A stretch of DNA of 64,000 nt from Citrobacter sp. FP75 (GTDB taxonomy: Bacteria; Pseudomonadota; Gammaproteobacteria; Enterobacterales; Enterobacteriaceae): assembly GCF_018342065.1 (NCBI RefSeq), contig NZ_JAFDOE010000001.1, positions 372,001 through 436,000 of the forward strand. The letters run 5' to 3'. Shown one piece after another: positions 17,406-27,274 of the stretch. Positions within the stretch are counted from its first letter, which is position 1. Each line of letters opens with the position of its first letter. A program made the translations under genes and the position numbers. The notes beneath the pieces were generated by a model. That model was not told where the DNA came from and did not search any database. It was given only the letters and a program-made list of their open reading frames with translations.

Positions 17406-20086
17406 ATATCCTCATGAAAATCTTCAAGTTCAGGGGGGGCTTCCTGCGGCAGTGTAACACGGAAACACGCACCTCCCTGTGGGCGATTGTGAGCAGAAAT
17501 CGTGCCGCCGTGGACGTCTACAATCGCCTGACAAATTGCCAGCCCCAGCCCGACGCCGGGTACTGATGACTCTTTGTTTCCTCGGGAAAATTTGTCGAAA
17601 ATAAGTTGCTCCTGACCCGCCGGGATACCGGGGCCGTCATCCCACACATCCAGTAGCAAATGCTCACCTTCAACTTGTGCATCAATACCGATTTTCGCCT
17701 GCGGTCCTGCGTATTTGATGGCGTTTTCCAGCAGGTTAATCAGTACCCGTTCAAACAGTGGACCGTCAACGTGGATAAGCGTCAACGGAGCCGGAAGCGA
17801 CAGGTTAATCGGTGCGGCCAACCCAGGTTCGAGCATTTGCAGGGCGCTTCCCACCACTTCTTCCAGCGTTAACCACTCCTTCTTAAGATTAAAGCCGCCA
17901 GATTGAATTCGCGCCATATCCAGCAAATTATTGACCAGTCGGGTGGTATTGAGCACATGTTGTCTAATTTCGCTGGCCTGGCGCGCGTGCGGCGATCCCT
18001 CGCTGGCCAGATCCAGTGTTAAGATTTCTGCCTGGCCGAACAACACCGTCAATGGCGTGCGCAAATCGTGGGACAGGGCCGCCAGCAGGGAATTGCGGAT
18101 GCGCTCTCGCTCACTGGCAAACCGCGCCAGCTCTTCGCTGGCGGTCAGCGTCAGGCGTTCCAGCGCGCTGGCAACCAGCAGGGTAAAGGTTTCCAGCAGA
18201 CGCTGCTGTTCCGGGATCATCAACTGACGCAGGTTCCCCGGCTCCACCACCAGCAGCCCGTGCGTTTTGTCAGCGCTTTTTAACGGCAAGATTTGATACG
18301 GCACGCCGGGTAAGGTATCGGTGCCTGCGCCTGCCGGTTGTCCTTTATCAAAACTCCACTGGGCAATGGCATCGTCCCACGGCGTCATGCCCTGCTGGTG
18401 TGTCAGGGGGGCCAGCTTACCATTCTCATCGGGTAATAATACCTGGCTGCGGGCCTGAAAGGTGGAGGCGATAAACTGTTCGCTGGTGGCGGCGATATCT
18501 GTCTGGCTGCGTCCGACGGCCAGCGCTTTCGACATCTCATACAGATGGCGCGTACGCTGTTCCCGATAACGCGCGACCCGCGCCTGATAACGTACCCCGG
18601 CGGTCAGATTGCCGATAACCAGACCGACCGTTAGCATCACCGCGAAGGTGAGCAGGTACTGGACGTCTGAGACGGCAAGCGTCCCGCGCGGAGCAATAAA
18701 GAACAGATCAAAGCTGGCGACGTTAATCACGGTCGCCACCACCGAGGGCCAGCGGCCATAAAACAGAGCGATAACCACCACGCCTAACAGATAGAGCATC
18801 ACCAGGTTGGCGGCGTCAAAGGCAACCAGCCATTGCATGGCGATAAGCGTAGTGATGGCGCACAGCGCGGCGGCAACCAGACAGCCCTGAATTTGTACCC
18901 GCCATTTATCCTTAAAGGTGCGAGTATCCGCGGTTTGGAGCGCCGGGCGTGAAGGGGGATCGTCCAGCGCGACAATCATCAGGTCGAGGTCCGGGGCGCG
19001 ACGAGCCAGCTTGTCGGCAAAGGAATCGCTGCGCCACCAGCGACGCGTGGTTGGACGCCCGAGCACAATTTTTCCCAGATTATGCTCACGGGCGTAGCGA
19101 ACAAGCGCCTTGTCTTCAGCGGGATCGGAGAGGGTGGCGGTTTCCGCACCCAGTTCCTGTGCCAGTCGCAGAGCGCTCAAGATTGCGCGGCGCTGTTTTT
19201 CCGGGAGCTGATGCAGCGCCGGGGTTTCGACATACACCGCGTGCCACACGCTGCCGAGACGCGCCGCCAGACGCGCGGCGGCGCGCACCAGCTTTTCGCT
19301 GCCGGTATTGTGCCCAATACACAGCAAAATAGCGTCGCGGGTGTGCCAGACTTTTTCCTCTCCCGGATGTCCCCGCCAGGCACGCATCTGATCGTCTACC
19401 CGGTCAGCGGTACGGCGCAGGGCCAGCTCGCGCAGGGCGATCAAATTACCTTTGCGAAAGAAATGCTCGATCGCCCGCTCAGCCTGACCGGCGATATAGA
19501 CCTTGCCTTCGTTCAGACGCTGGCGTAAATCGTCAGGCGGCAGATCGACCAGTACCACATCATCGGCGGCATCAAAAAAGGGGTCGGGGACGGTTTCGCG
19601 CACCTGAATACCGGTCACGCCGCTGACCACGTCGTTCAGGCTTTCCAGATGCTGCACGTTAACGGTGGTAAAGACGTCAATACCGGCTTCCAGCAGTTCT
19701 TCAATATCCTGCCAGCGTTTTGGATGGCGTGACCCAAGCGCATTACTGTGCGCCAGTTCATCCATTAAAATGAGCGCCGGGCGGCGGGCCAGCGCGGCAT
19801 CGAGATCGAACTCGCTGATATGACGACCGTGACGCGCTTGTCGCTTTAGCGGCAGAATACTGAGACCGTCCAGCAGCGCAGCGGTCTCTTTGCGCCCGTG
19901 GGTTTCCACCACGCCGATCAGCACATCCAGACCTTGCGCCCGCAGTCGCTGGGCTTCTGCCAGCATGGCCCAGGTTTTACCCACACCTGCGCAGGCACCG
20001 AAGAAAATTTTCAGTTTTCCACGATGTGGGGTGGCGGTCTGCTCCAGCAGGCGATCGGGGTCGGGGCGTAAGGGTTCTTCAGTCAT
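17402..20086 (-). CDS. kdpD: Sensor histidine kinase KdpD
   Basis: This 894-aa membrane kinase senses K+ limitation and turgor. In order: the KdpD domain with Walker A GACAGVGKTW (about 30-39), a universal-stress-type domain (about 250-370), four closely spaced membrane helices (about 400-500), a GAF-like region, the HisKA box SHDLRTPLT with the phosphorylated His near 673, and the ATPase domain with its N box (LLENAIKYA), DDGPGIP and GVGLGLAI motifs. It lies 10 bp after kdpC. E. coli KdpD has the same length. Confidence 0.97.
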   Translation of the reverse strand: MTEEPLRPDPDRLLEQTATPHRGKLKIFFGACAGVGKTWAMLAEAQRLRAQGLDVLIGVVETHGRKETAALLDGLSILPLKRQARHGRHISEFDLDAALARRPALILMDELAHSNALGSRHPKRWQDIEELLEAGIDVFTTVNVQHLESLNDVVSGVTGIQVRETVPDPFFDAADDVVLVDLPPDDLRQRLNEGKVYIAGQAERAIEHFFRKGNLIALRELALRRTADRVDDQMRAWRGHPGEEKVWHTRDAILLCIGHNTGSEKLVRAAARLAARLGSVWHAVYVETPALHQLPEKQRRAILSALRLAQELGAETATLSDPAEDKALVRYAREHNLGKIVLGRPTTRRWWRSDSFADKLARRAPDLDLMIVALDDPPSRPALQTADTRTFKDKWRVQIQGCLVAAALCAITTLIAMQWLVAFDAANLVMLYLLGVVVIALFYGRWPSVVATVINVASFDLFFIAPRGTLAVSDVQYLLTFAVMLTVGLVIGNLTAGVRYQARVARYREQRTRHLYEMSKALAVGRSQTDIAATSEQFIASTFQARSQVLLPDENGKLAPLTHQQGMTPWDDAIAQWSFDKGQPAGAGTDTLPGVPYQILPLKSADKTHGLLVVEPGNLRQLMIPEQQRLLETFTLLVASALERLTLTASEELARFASERERIRNSLLAALSHDLRTPLTVLFGQAEILTLDLASEGSPHARQASEIRQHVLNTTRLVNNLLDMARIQSGGFNLKKEWLTLEEVVGSALQMLEPGLAAPINLSLPAPLTLIHVDGPLFERVLINLLENAIKYAGPQAKIGIDAQVEGEHLLLDVWDDGPGIPAGQEQLIFDKFSRGNKESSVPGVGLGLAICQAIVDVHGGTISAHNRPQGGACFRVTLPQEAPPELEDFHEDM

Positions 20087-20096
20087 GACCTTTTTC

Positions 20097-20663
20097 TCAG
20101 CGCTTATCCAGCGCTAAATTAAGTTCCACCAGGTTCACTACCGGCTGGCCGATAAAACTCACCAACGGCTTTTGCGTATATTGTGCAACGAGCTGCGTAA
20201 CCTCTTCAACGCTGAGGTTACGGGCTTGCGCTACGCGCGGGATTTGCCAGATAACGGCCTCTGGTGTCAGATTATTATCCAACCCGCTGGCGGATGCCGT
20301 AACCAACTCAACCGGAACGGCAGGGCTGGCCTGCGGGTTGGCGGCACGCAGCGCGGCAATACGGCTTTGCAATTGCTTATCCAGCTCCGGGTTGCTGGCC
20401 GCCAGATTACTGCCGCCTGAAGCCATTGGATTATAGGGCATTTCCGCCGTTGCTGACGGGCGTCCCTGAAAATACCCGGCGGCGGTAAAGTTTTGCCCGA
20501 TGAGTTCAGAACCGCGAACGACCTGACCTTCGCGCATCAGCGATCCGTTGGCCTGATGGGGAAACCACCACTGTCCCAACGCGGTGGTCAGCAGCGGGTA
20601 AACCCCCCCGGTGATGAACATCAGGAAAAGTAATGTTGATAATGCAGGACGTAATCCACTCAT
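20097..20663 (-). CDS. kdpC: KdpC, potassium-transporting ATPase subunit C
   Basis: This 188-aa protein has one N-terminal membrane helix (about residues 9-30, [18 protein letters not shown]) and a periplasmic domain with conserved [13 protein letters not shown] and [14 protein letters not shown] blocks. KdpC stabilises the KdpFABC complex and raises its affinity. The ATG at 20663 is taken rather than one 12 bases upstream: it has a GAGG site within the 8-bp gap after kdpB and gives the usual MSGLRPAL N-terminus. Confidence 0.95.
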   Translation of the reverse strand: MSGLRPALSTLLFLMFITGGVYPLLTTALGQWWFPHQANGSLMREGQVVRGSELIGQNFTAAGYFQGRPSATAEMPYNPMASGGSNLAASNPELDKQLQSRIAALRAANPQASPAVPVELVTASASGLDNNLTPEAVIWQIPRVAQARNLSVEEVTQLVAQYTQKPLVSFIGQPVVNLVELNLALDKR

Positions 20664-20671
20664 CTTAAACC

Positions 20672-22720
20672 TCACACCAGACCCAGCAGGGTCAGCAGTA
20701 AATCAATCGCTTTGATGCCAATAAACGGCACAACCAGGCCACCCAGACCGTAGATCCACAGGTTGCGGCGTAGCATGGCGGAAGCGGACAACGGTTTGTA
20801 GCTCACGCCTTTTAGCGCCAGTGGGATCAAAAAGACAATCACCAGCGCATTAAAGATAACCGCGCTGAGGATCGCCGAGTCCGGCGAATGCAGTCCCATC
20901 ACGTTAAGCGCATTGAGCTGCGGGTAGGTTGCGGCAAACGCTGCCGGGATAATGGCGAAATACTTCGCCACGTCGTTGGCAATACTGAAGGTGGTCAGCG
21001 AGCCGCGCGTCATCAGCATCTGTTTACCAATGTGCACCACTTCAATCAACTTGGTGGGATTTGAGTCGAGATCCACCATGTTGCCCGCTTCTTTCGCTGC
21101 CTGAGTCCCTGAGTTCATGGCGACCGCGACGTCTGCCTGTGCCAGTGCGGGAGCATCGTTAGTGCCATCGCCGGTCATCGCCACCAGACGACCTTCCGCC
21201 TGATACTGACGAATCAGCGCCAGCTTGGCTTCCGGTGTGGCTTCGGCTAAAAAGTCGTCCACCCCGGCCTCTGCCGCGATCGCGGCAGCGGTCAGACGGT
21301 TATCACCGGTGATCATCACCGTTTTGATACCCATTTTGCGCAGTTGGGCAAAACGTTCTTTGATCCCGCCTTTAACGATATCTTTCAGGGCAATCACGCC
21401 CAGCACGTGCGAACCTTCGGCAACTACCAGCGGCGTTGCGCCAAGACGAGCCACGTTTTCGACCTTCTGCTCAACATCGGCAGGGAAGTGGCCACCATTG
21501 GCTTCGACGTGACGACGAATGGCATCGACCGAACCTTTGCGGATCATGCGGTTGTCGATGTTGATGCCGCTCATCCGACTTTGCGCGGTAAATGGCACAA
21601 AGGTGGCGTGCAGCGATTGCACGTCGCGTATGCGCAGATTAAAGCGCTGTTTTGCCAGAATGACGATGCTGCGACCTTCTGGCGTTTCATCCGCCAGCGA
21701 TGAAAGTTGTGCGGCGTCGGCCAGCGTTTTTTCGTCCACGCCGTGGGCGGGAAGAAAATCCGATGCCTGACGATTACCCAGCGTAATAGTGCCGGTTTTA
21801 TCCAGCAGCAGTACGTCCACGTCACCCGCCGCTTCAACTGCTCGTCCGCTGGTGGCGATGACGTTCGCGCCCAGCATGCGGCTCATACCGGCAACGCCAA
21901 TCGCTGAGAGCAGCCCGCCGATGGTGGTAGGGATCAGACACACCAGCAGAGCAACCAGCACCGTGATGCTGACCGCACTGCCGCCCCAGGCGGAGAACGG
22001 CCATAGGGTGGCGGTCGCCAGTAAAAAGACGATGGTCAGGGCAATCAGCAGGATCGTCAGCGCGATTTCATTGGGCGTTTTACGCCGCTGCGCGCCTTCA
22101 ACCATGGCGATCATCCGGTCAAGGAAGGTTTCACCGGGGTTTACGCTGCATTCGATAACCAGCCAGTCGGAAAGGATGCGGGTCCCGCCGGTTACCGAGG
22201 CAAAATCACCGCCAGACTCGCGGATAACCGGCGCGGATTCCCCGGTAATAGCGCTTTCGTCCACTGACGCGCCGCCTTCGATCACCTCGCCATCACAGGG
22301 AATAATATCGCCTGCTTCTACCAGCACGATATCGCCTTTGCGCAGCTCCTCAGCGGGAACATGATCCATCTCTGCCCCGTACTTAGGTTCGCGCAGTTTG
22401 CGGGCAAAAGCGGTTTTTTTAACGCCTTTCAGGCTGTTGGCCTGAGCCTTGCTGCGTCCTTCCGCCAGCGCCTCGGCAAAGTTGGCGAACAGAACGGTAA
22501 TCCATAGCCAAAGACTTATCGCGCCGGTAAACAGTGGGTTCCCGACCAGATGTCCGGTAGCCATCATCACCGTTAACAGGGTGGTCAGCAGGCTGCCCAG
22601 CCAGACGATAAACATCACCGGATTGCGCCACTGGGTATGTGGGCTTAACTTTTTGACTGCGTCCATCAGCGCTTGTGCGACCAGAGAAGGTTCGAACAGT
22701 GCCAGTTGTTTGCGACTCAT
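20672..22720 (-). CDS. kdpB: KdpB, P-type ATPase subunit
   Basis: This 682-aa catalytic subunit hydrolyses ATP to drive K+ uptake through KdpA. The P-type signature DKTGTIT (phosphorylated Asp 307 by comparison with the equal-length E. coli protein), the TGES dephosphorylation motif ([10 protein letters not shown]) and the hinge [16 protein letters not shown] are all present. A longer in-frame start at 22744, overlapping kdpA, was rejected. The ATG at 22720 follows GGAG and gives the standard [11 protein letters not shown] start. Confidence 0.97.
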   Translation of the reverse strand: MSRKQLALFEPSLVAQALMDAVKKLSPHTQWRNPVMFIVWLGSLLTTLLTVMMATGHLVGNPLFTGAISLWLWITVLFANFAEALAEGRSKAQANSLKGVKKTAFARKLREPKYGAEMDHVPAEELRKGDIVLVEAGDIIPCDGEVIEGGASVDESAITGESAPVIRESGGDFASVTGGTRILSDWLVIECSVNPGETFLDRMIAMVEGAQRRKTPNEIALTILLIALTIVFLLATATLWPFSAWGGSAVSITVLVALLVCLIPTTIGGLLSAIGVAGMSRMLGANVIATSGRAVEAAGDVDVLLLDKTGTITLGNRQASDFLPAHGVDEKTLADAAQLSSLADETPEGRSIVILAKQRFNLRIRDVQSLHATFVPFTAQSRMSGINIDNRMIRKGSVDAIRRHVEANGGHFPADVEQKVENVARLGATPLVVAEGSHVLGVIALKDIVKGGIKERFAQLRKMGIKTVMITGDNRLTAAAIAAEAGVDDFLAEATPEAKLALIRQYQAEGRLVAMTGDGTNDAPALAQADVAVAMNSGTQAAKEAGNMVDLDSNPTKLIEVVHIGKQMLMTRGSLTTFSIANDVAKYFAIIPAAFAATYPQLNALNVMGLHSPDSAILSAVIFNALVIVFLIPLALKGVSYKPLSASAMLRRNLWIYGLGGLVVPFIGIKAIDLLLTLLGLV

Positions 22721-22740
22721 AACAATGTGCTCCGCATCGC

Positions 22741-24420
22741 TCAACGTAAAGAGAGGTATTCCGCGACCGGGCCAAGCGCCAGTGCAGGAATAAAGGTGAG
22801 GGCGCCAACCAGCAACACCGTACCGATCAACAACCCGACAAACAGTGCGCCGTGGGTGGGAAGCGTGCCAGGGCTTGCCGGCTGGCTCTTTTTACCCACC
22901 AGCGAACCGGCAATCGCCATCACCGGAATAATGACCCCGAAGCGACCGAAGAACATGCAGAACGCCAGCAGGCAGTTCCAGAATGGACTGTTAGCGCTTA
23001 ATCCGGCAAAGGCGCTGCCGTTGTTGTTGGCGGCAGAAGACACGGCGTACAGCACTTCGCTGAAACCGTGCGGGCCGGGGTTAAGCATCGCACTGCGCCC
23101 GGCGTCGCTCATCATGGCTATCGCCGTACCGAGCAGTACCAGCGCGGGGGTGACCAGAATCGCCAGTGCGGTCATTTTCATTTCGCGCACATCGATTTTC
23201 TTACCCAGATATTCCGGCGTGCGGCCGATCATCAGCCCGGCGATAAACACCGCCAGCAGGACGAACAGCAGCATGCCGTATAAACCAGAACCCACGCCGC
23301 CGAACACCACTTCACCTATCTGCATTAACCACATTGGTACCATTCCGCCCAGCGCGGTGAAGGAGTCGTGCATCGCATCGACAGCACCGCAGGATGCCGC
23401 CGTCGTGACGACGGAAAACAGACTCGTGGCCAGCACGCCAAAGCGGCTCTCTTTACCTTCCATGTTGATATTGCTGTCTGCACCGAATGCCATCAGGTGC
23501 GGGTTTCCCTGGACTTCGGCCCACATCACGACCGCCACGCAGACCGCAAAGATCAGCGACATGGCCCACAGCAGGGTGCGTCCCTGACGGCGATCGCCCA
23601 CTACGTCACCAAAGGCAAAGCACAGCGCGGCGGGAATGCAAAAGATCGCCAGCATCTGCACCATATTGGTCAGCGCGGTTGGGTTTTCAAACGGATGCGA
23701 TGAGTTAGCATTAAAGAAGCCGCCGCCGTTGGTGCCGAGCATCTTAATGGCCTCTTGCGAGGCGACAGGTCCCATCGGTAGCAGCTGTTTAACCCCTTCG
23801 AGGGTGGTGAATGACTGATAGGGCAGCAGGTTTTGCAGCGTACCTTGCTGAATAAAGAACAGAGCGATGAGCAGAGAAAGGGGGAGCAGGATCCACAGTG
23901 TGATACGCACCAGATCCACCCAGGCATTACCCAGCGTGCTCATACTCTGGCGTGTAAAGGCGCGGATCAAGGCAAAAATCACCGCAATACCGGTCGCGGC
24001 AGACAGGAAGTTCTGCACGGTTAACCCGGCCATCTGGCTGAAGTAACTTAAGGTGGTTTCGCCAGCATAAGATTGCCAGTTGGTATTGGTGACAAAACTT
24101 ACCGCCGTGTTGAGCGCCAGATCCCACGAAAGCCCCGGTAGCTGTTGAGGGTTCAGTGGCAGCAGGTTTTGCGCCATCAGCAGCGAAAACAGCACCAGCA
24201 GACCCAGGATGTTGAGCGCCAGGATCGCCAGCAGATACTGTTTCCAGTTCATCTCATGTTGTGAAATCCCTAACCCGCGCCAGAGAATACGCTCAACACC
24301 TGCGACGCCAGGCAGGGATGTGTTGATTATGAGTCGTGCAAGCCCAGCGCCCAGCGGCCTGGCAATGACAAATAACACGAGTAAGAAACTGGCGATGAGT
24401 AAAAATCCTTGGGCCGCCAT
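22741..24420 (-). CDS. kdpA: KdpA, potassium-binding channel-like subunit
   Basis: This 559-aa inner-membrane subunit of the SKT family forms the K+-selective pore. Four channel-like repeats with Gly/Asn-rich selectivity motifs are visible, for example [31 protein letters not shown] and [12 protein letters not shown]. Its ATG overlaps the kdpF stop (TGATG). It is one or two residues longer than E. coli KdpA, with no sign of damage. Confidence 0.97.
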   Translation of the reverse strand: MAAQGFLLIASFLLVLFVIARPLGAGLARLIINTSLPGVAGVERILWRGLGISQHEMNWKQYLLAILALNILGLLVLFSLLMAQNLLPLNPQQLPGLSWDLALNTAVSFVTNTNWQSYAGETTLSYFSQMAGLTVQNFLSAATGIAVIFALIRAFTRQSMSTLGNAWVDLVRITLWILLPLSLLIALFFIQQGTLQNLLPYQSFTTLEGVKQLLPMGPVASQEAIKMLGTNGGGFFNANSSHPFENPTALTNMVQMLAIFCIPAALCFAFGDVVGDRRQGRTLLWAMSLIFAVCVAVVMWAEVQGNPHLMAFGADSNINMEGKESRFGVLATSLFSVVTTAASCGAVDAMHDSFTALGGMVPMWLMQIGEVVFGGVGSGLYGMLLFVLLAVFIAGLMIGRTPEYLGKKIDVREMKMTALAILVTPALVLLGTAIAMMSDAGRSAMLNPGPHGFSEVLYAVSSAANNNGSAFAGLSANSPFWNCLLAFCMFFGRFGVIIPVMAIAGSLVGKKSQPASPGTLPTHGALFVGLLIGTVLLVGALTFIPALALGPVAEYLSLR

Positions 24421-24509
24421 CAGAACGCCTCCGCATTAATCAGGGCATACACCAGATAACCTAATAATAAAAAAACCAGCACAATGCCGGTTATCACGCC
24501 TGCACCCAC
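24420..24509 (-). CDS. kdpF: KdpF, 29-aa accessory subunit
   Basis: A GTG-initiated ORF of 29 codons encodes a single membrane helix ([20 protein letters not shown]) with tail ALINAEAF. A strong GGAGGTG site precedes the GTG by five bases, and the TGA overlaps the kdpA start. Length, sequence and position match KdpF, the lipid-like stabiliser of the KdpABC complex. It is easily missed because of its size and GTG start. Confidence 0.93.
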   Translation of the reverse strand: MGAGVITGIVLVFLLLGYLVYALINAEAF

Positions 24510-24584
24510 GGTGCACCTCCAGTGACATCAATGTGATAACCAGAGCGTAGATTTTTGCTTGCAAAGATTTTGCAAAAATCAGCA

Positions 24585-24610
24585 GGCGGGGTGTAAAAAA
24601 AGTATAAAAA
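24585..24610 (-). promoter_or_regulatory. KdpE binding site of the kdpFABC promoter
   Basis: Read leftwards, TTTTTATACTTTTTTTACAC followed by CCCGCC corresponds to the T-rich KdpE operator described for E. coli kdpFABC. It lies about 75 bp before the kdpF GTG. Confidence 0.75.
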
Positions 24611-24817
24611 TGGCAAAGACCGTTATTTAACTAATGGTTAGTATTAATTTAACCTTTACGTAACTTAATTACGGTTTTAGGTTAAACGAAGCATCAATAG
24701 ATAAAAATAAGTGGTCGGATGAGTAGCAAAATTACACACAAAGCGGTATTATTTTCATCAGTTAACCAAGTTTATTTTTCCGGTGCTATTCACCGAACAG
24801 ATATAGGGGAGAAAAGT

Positions 24818-25024
24818 ATGGATCTTTATAAAGAATATCCAGCACATGTTGTCTTACTACGCCGTACTTTCGCTGTTGTGGCGGGCGTGCTGGCGCTACC
24901 GGTCATGCTGTTCTGGAAAGATCGCGCCCGTTTTTACAGCTACCTGCACCGCGTCTGGTCGAAAACCAGCGATAAGCCGGTGTGGATGGATCAGGCTGAA
25001 AAGGTCACCTGCGATTTCTATTAA
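24818..25024 (+). CDS. ybfA: YbfA, small membrane protein
   Basis: This 68-aa protein has one hydrophobic segment (about residues 16-33, [17 protein letters not shown]) followed by a basic amphipathic part, [17 protein letters not shown]. The sequence matches YbfA of E. coli, which has no assigned function. The ATG at 24818 (AGGGGAGAAA site) is chosen over an upstream in-frame start because it gives the family N-terminus. It is divergent from kdpFABC and ends at a strong terminator. In E. coli K-12 the rhsC locus follows; it is absent here. Confidence 0.92.
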   Translation: MDLYKEYPAHVVLLRRTFAVVAGVLALPVMLFWKDRARFYSYLHRVWSKTSDKPVWMDQAEKVTCDFY

Positions 25025-25043
25025 GTCATCGTAATTGCTCAAG

Positions 25044-25075
25044 AAAACCGCCAACAACAATGTGGCGGTTTTTTT
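25044..25075 (+). terminator. Rho-independent terminator of ybfA
   Basis: A 10-bp stem AAAACCGCCA/TGGCGGTTTT is followed by T residues to 25075. Confidence 0.92.
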
Positions 25076-25121
25076 ATGCGTCGACGTCTACACTTATCCG
25101 AATAACGGATAAGGAGTGGCG

Positions 25122-25676
25122 ATGAACAAGAGAATTCCTGTGGGTATCCGCGCCTGTCTGACTACAGAAGCGAGCGAGAAACCTCTGTTCGACGAAAGTA
25201 CATTGGTACGTATTTATGCGCTGCATGAACTGTATCAACTCCGCCAGCGCGGATTAACGCGTGGGGCATTGATTGACTACCACACCCGCTACAAACTGAT
25301 CCTGTTGGCGCATTCCCAGCCAGAATATCGTGAACTTGGGCCCTTCGTTGCAACCATCCACGAATGGCAGAGTCTCGACGCTTTTTTTAATGAGTACCGT
25401 TTACGGCTGACTCATCTGCTGTTAAATAATGCGACCCGGCGCAACCATACCAATGTTCTGATGCACGTTCAGGGTTATTTCCGCAATCAGCTCAACCTTC
25501 ATCAACGCCAGGAACTGACCTCAGTAATTGATAGCTATCGACGTGAAGCGCAGCCGCTGCTTGCACCGTTAACGCTCATCAAACACTATATGGTCGAGCA
25601 CCCGAACACCTGGCTGTCCGGGCAACGTTACTTTGAACTCTGGCCGGCAATTCTGAGTTTGCGCGGCAAAAATTAA
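25122..25676 (+). CDS. ybgA: YbgA, DUF1722 protein
   Basis: This 184-aa protein is dominated by a DUF1722 (YbgA) domain: YHTRYKLILLAHSQPEYRELG near 50-70, then RRNHTNVLMHVQGYF near 110-124. The N-terminus IPVGIRACL resembles the start of DUF523, the partner domain of many longer family members, but the rest of that domain is missing. The ATG at 25122 is used since the AAGGAG at 25111-25116 is well spaced; a GTG two codons earlier overlaps that site. It lies 18 bp upstream of phrB and is probably co-transcribed. Function unknown; often linked with photolyase. Confidence 0.9.
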   Translation: MNKRIPVGIRACLTTEASEKPLFDESTLVRIYALHELYQLRQRGLTRGALIDYHTRYKLILLAHSQPEYRELGPFVATIHEWQSLDAFFNEYRLRLTHLLLNNATRRNHTNVLMHVQGYFRNQLNLHQRQELTSVIDSYRREAQPLLAPLTLIKHYMVEHPNTWLSGQRYFELWPAILSLRGKN

Positions 25677-25694
25677 TTTATCTGCGGGAGTTTT

Positions 25695-27113
25695 ATGACC
25701 ACGCATCTGGTCTGGTTTCGGCGTGATTTGCGCCTGCATGACAATCTTGCTCTCGCGGCGGCTTGTCGGGATCGTTCAGCCCGGGTGCTGGCGTTATATC
25801 TTTCTACCCCTGAGCAATGGACGGCGCATGATATGGCTGCGCGTCAGGCGGCGTTTATCAGCGTGCAGTTGAATTCGCTGCAAACGGCGCTGGCAGATAA
25901 AGGTATCCCGCTTCTGTTTCATGAAGTCGCCGATTTTACCGCCAGCGTAGAAACCGTCAAAAACGTCTGCGCACAGCATGGCGTCAGCCGACTGTTTTAT
26001 AACTATCAGTATGAAATCAACGAGCGGCAGCGTGATGCAAGTGTGGAGAAGCTGTTGCCTGACGTTGTATGCGAAGGATTTGACGATAGCGTGATCCTGC
26101 CTCCGGGCGCGGTGATGACCGGCAATCACGAAATGTATAAGGTCTTTACACCGTTTAAAAATGCCTGGCTGAAGAGGATTAAAGACGGCATTCCGGAATG
26201 TGTTAGTGCGCCAAAGGTGCGGGATAGTGGGGTACTTACTGCGCCGTTAACGTCACTCACGCTGAATTATCAGCAGCAAGATTTTGATGCAGTGCTATTC
26301 CCGGCAGAAGAAAAACAGGCTATCGCGCAGTTACGCCAGTTTTGCCAGCAGGCGGCAAGCAAGTATGAACAACAGCGTGATTACCCGGCAATTGAAGGCA
26401 CCAGTCGTTTATCTGCGAGTCTGGCTACGGGCGGGCTGTCGCCGCGTCAATGCCTGAACCGTCTGCTAGCAGAGCAGCCACAGGCGCTTGAGGGCGGGGC
26501 CGGGAGCGTCTGGCTGAACGAGCTTATCTGGCGTGAATTTTATCGTCATCTGATGACTTATCATCCGGCGCTGTGTCGGCATCAACCGTTTATCCGTTGG
26601 ACCGATCGCGTGCAATGGCAGAACAACGCGGCACATCTTCAGGTATGGAAAACGGGAAATACGGGATACCCGATTGTGGATGCCGCGATGCGTCAGCTTA
26701 ATGCCACCGGCTGGATGCATAACCGTTTACGCATGATTACCGCCAGTTTCCTGGTTAAAGATCTGCTGATTGACTGGCGTAAAGGGGAGCAGTACTTCAT
26801 GTCACAGCTGATCGACGGCGATCTGGCAGCCAATAACGGTGGCTGGCAGTGGGCAGCTTCCACCGGCACCGATGCGGCACCGTATTTCCGCATTTTTAAC
26901 CCGACAACCCAGGGGGAGAAATTTGACCGCGACGGCGAGTTTATCCGCCAATGGGTGCCGGAACTACGCGACGTGCCCGGAAAAGCCATTCATGAACCGT
27001 GGGCGTGGGCCGAAAAGACGCAGATGACGCTTAACTATCCGCGTCCGATTGTCGATCATAAGCAGGCAAGACTAGCAACGCTTGCGGCGTATGAGGCCGC
27101 GCGTAAAGGATGA
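25695..27113 (+). CDS. phrB: Deoxyribodipyrimidine photolyase (CPD class I)
   Basis: This 472-aa enzyme uses blue light to split cyclobutane pyrimidine dimers. The N-terminal antenna (MTHF-binding) alpha/beta domain starts THLVWFRRDLRLHDN. The FAD-binding helical domain shows TSRLSASLATGGLSPRQC, WMHNRLRMITASFLVKDL and DGDLAANNGGWQWAASTG, including conserved Trp residues of the electron-transfer chain. A GGAG site precedes the ATG. It follows ybgA as in E. coli. Confidence 0.97.
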   Translation: MTTHLVWFRRDLRLHDNLALAAACRDRSARVLALYLSTPEQWTAHDMAARQAAFISVQLNSLQTALADKGIPLLFHEVADFTASVETVKNVCAQHGVSRLFYNYQYEINERQRDASVEKLLPDVVCEGFDDSVILPPGAVMTGNHEMYKVFTPFKNAWLKRIKDGIPECVSAPKVRDSGVLTAPLTSLTLNYQQQDFDAVLFPAEEKQAIAQLRQFCQQAASKYEQQRDYPAIEGTSRLSASLATGGLSPRQCLNRLLAEQPQALEGGAGSVWLNELIWREFYRHLMTYHPALCRHQPFIRWTDRVQWQNNAAHLQVWKTGNTGYPIVDAAMRQLNATGWMHNRLRMITASFLVKDLLIDWRKGEQYFMSQLIDGDLAANNGGWQWAASTGTDAAPYFRIFNPTTQGEKFDRDGEFIRQWVPELRDVPGKAIHEPWAWAEKTQMTLNYPRPIVDHKQARLATLAAYEAARKG

Positions 27114-27239
27114 GCGCATTGCGGATTTCTGCGTAATGCCTTCCAGCAGAATGAGTATGTTGCAGTCGGGCGCATTTAGCGCTGAAGCGCGTGCGCAAGA
27201 CCGTTAATGCCTTGATGCAGGTGTTTTTACCCAGCAGTA

Positions 27240-27273
27240 AAGTCCCGTTATCTTCAGTCAGGTGACGGGACTT
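27240..27273. repeat. Inverted repeat before the broken Rpn gene
   Basis: AAGTCCCGT (27240-27248) pairs perfectly with ACGGGACTT (27265-27273) across a 16-base loop. There is no T-run, so it is not a typical terminator for phrB. It ends two bases before the rpn ATG and could mask that gene's translation start or mark an insertion edge. I see no gene in the rest of 27114-27274. Confidence 0.6.
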
Positions 27274-27274
27274 G

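Noticed and set aside
22673-23587. Open frame of about 300 codons antisense to kdpA and kdpB
   Set aside because: Crosses two real genes on the other strand; low-complexity Thr/Pro/Ser composition typical of a shadow frame.
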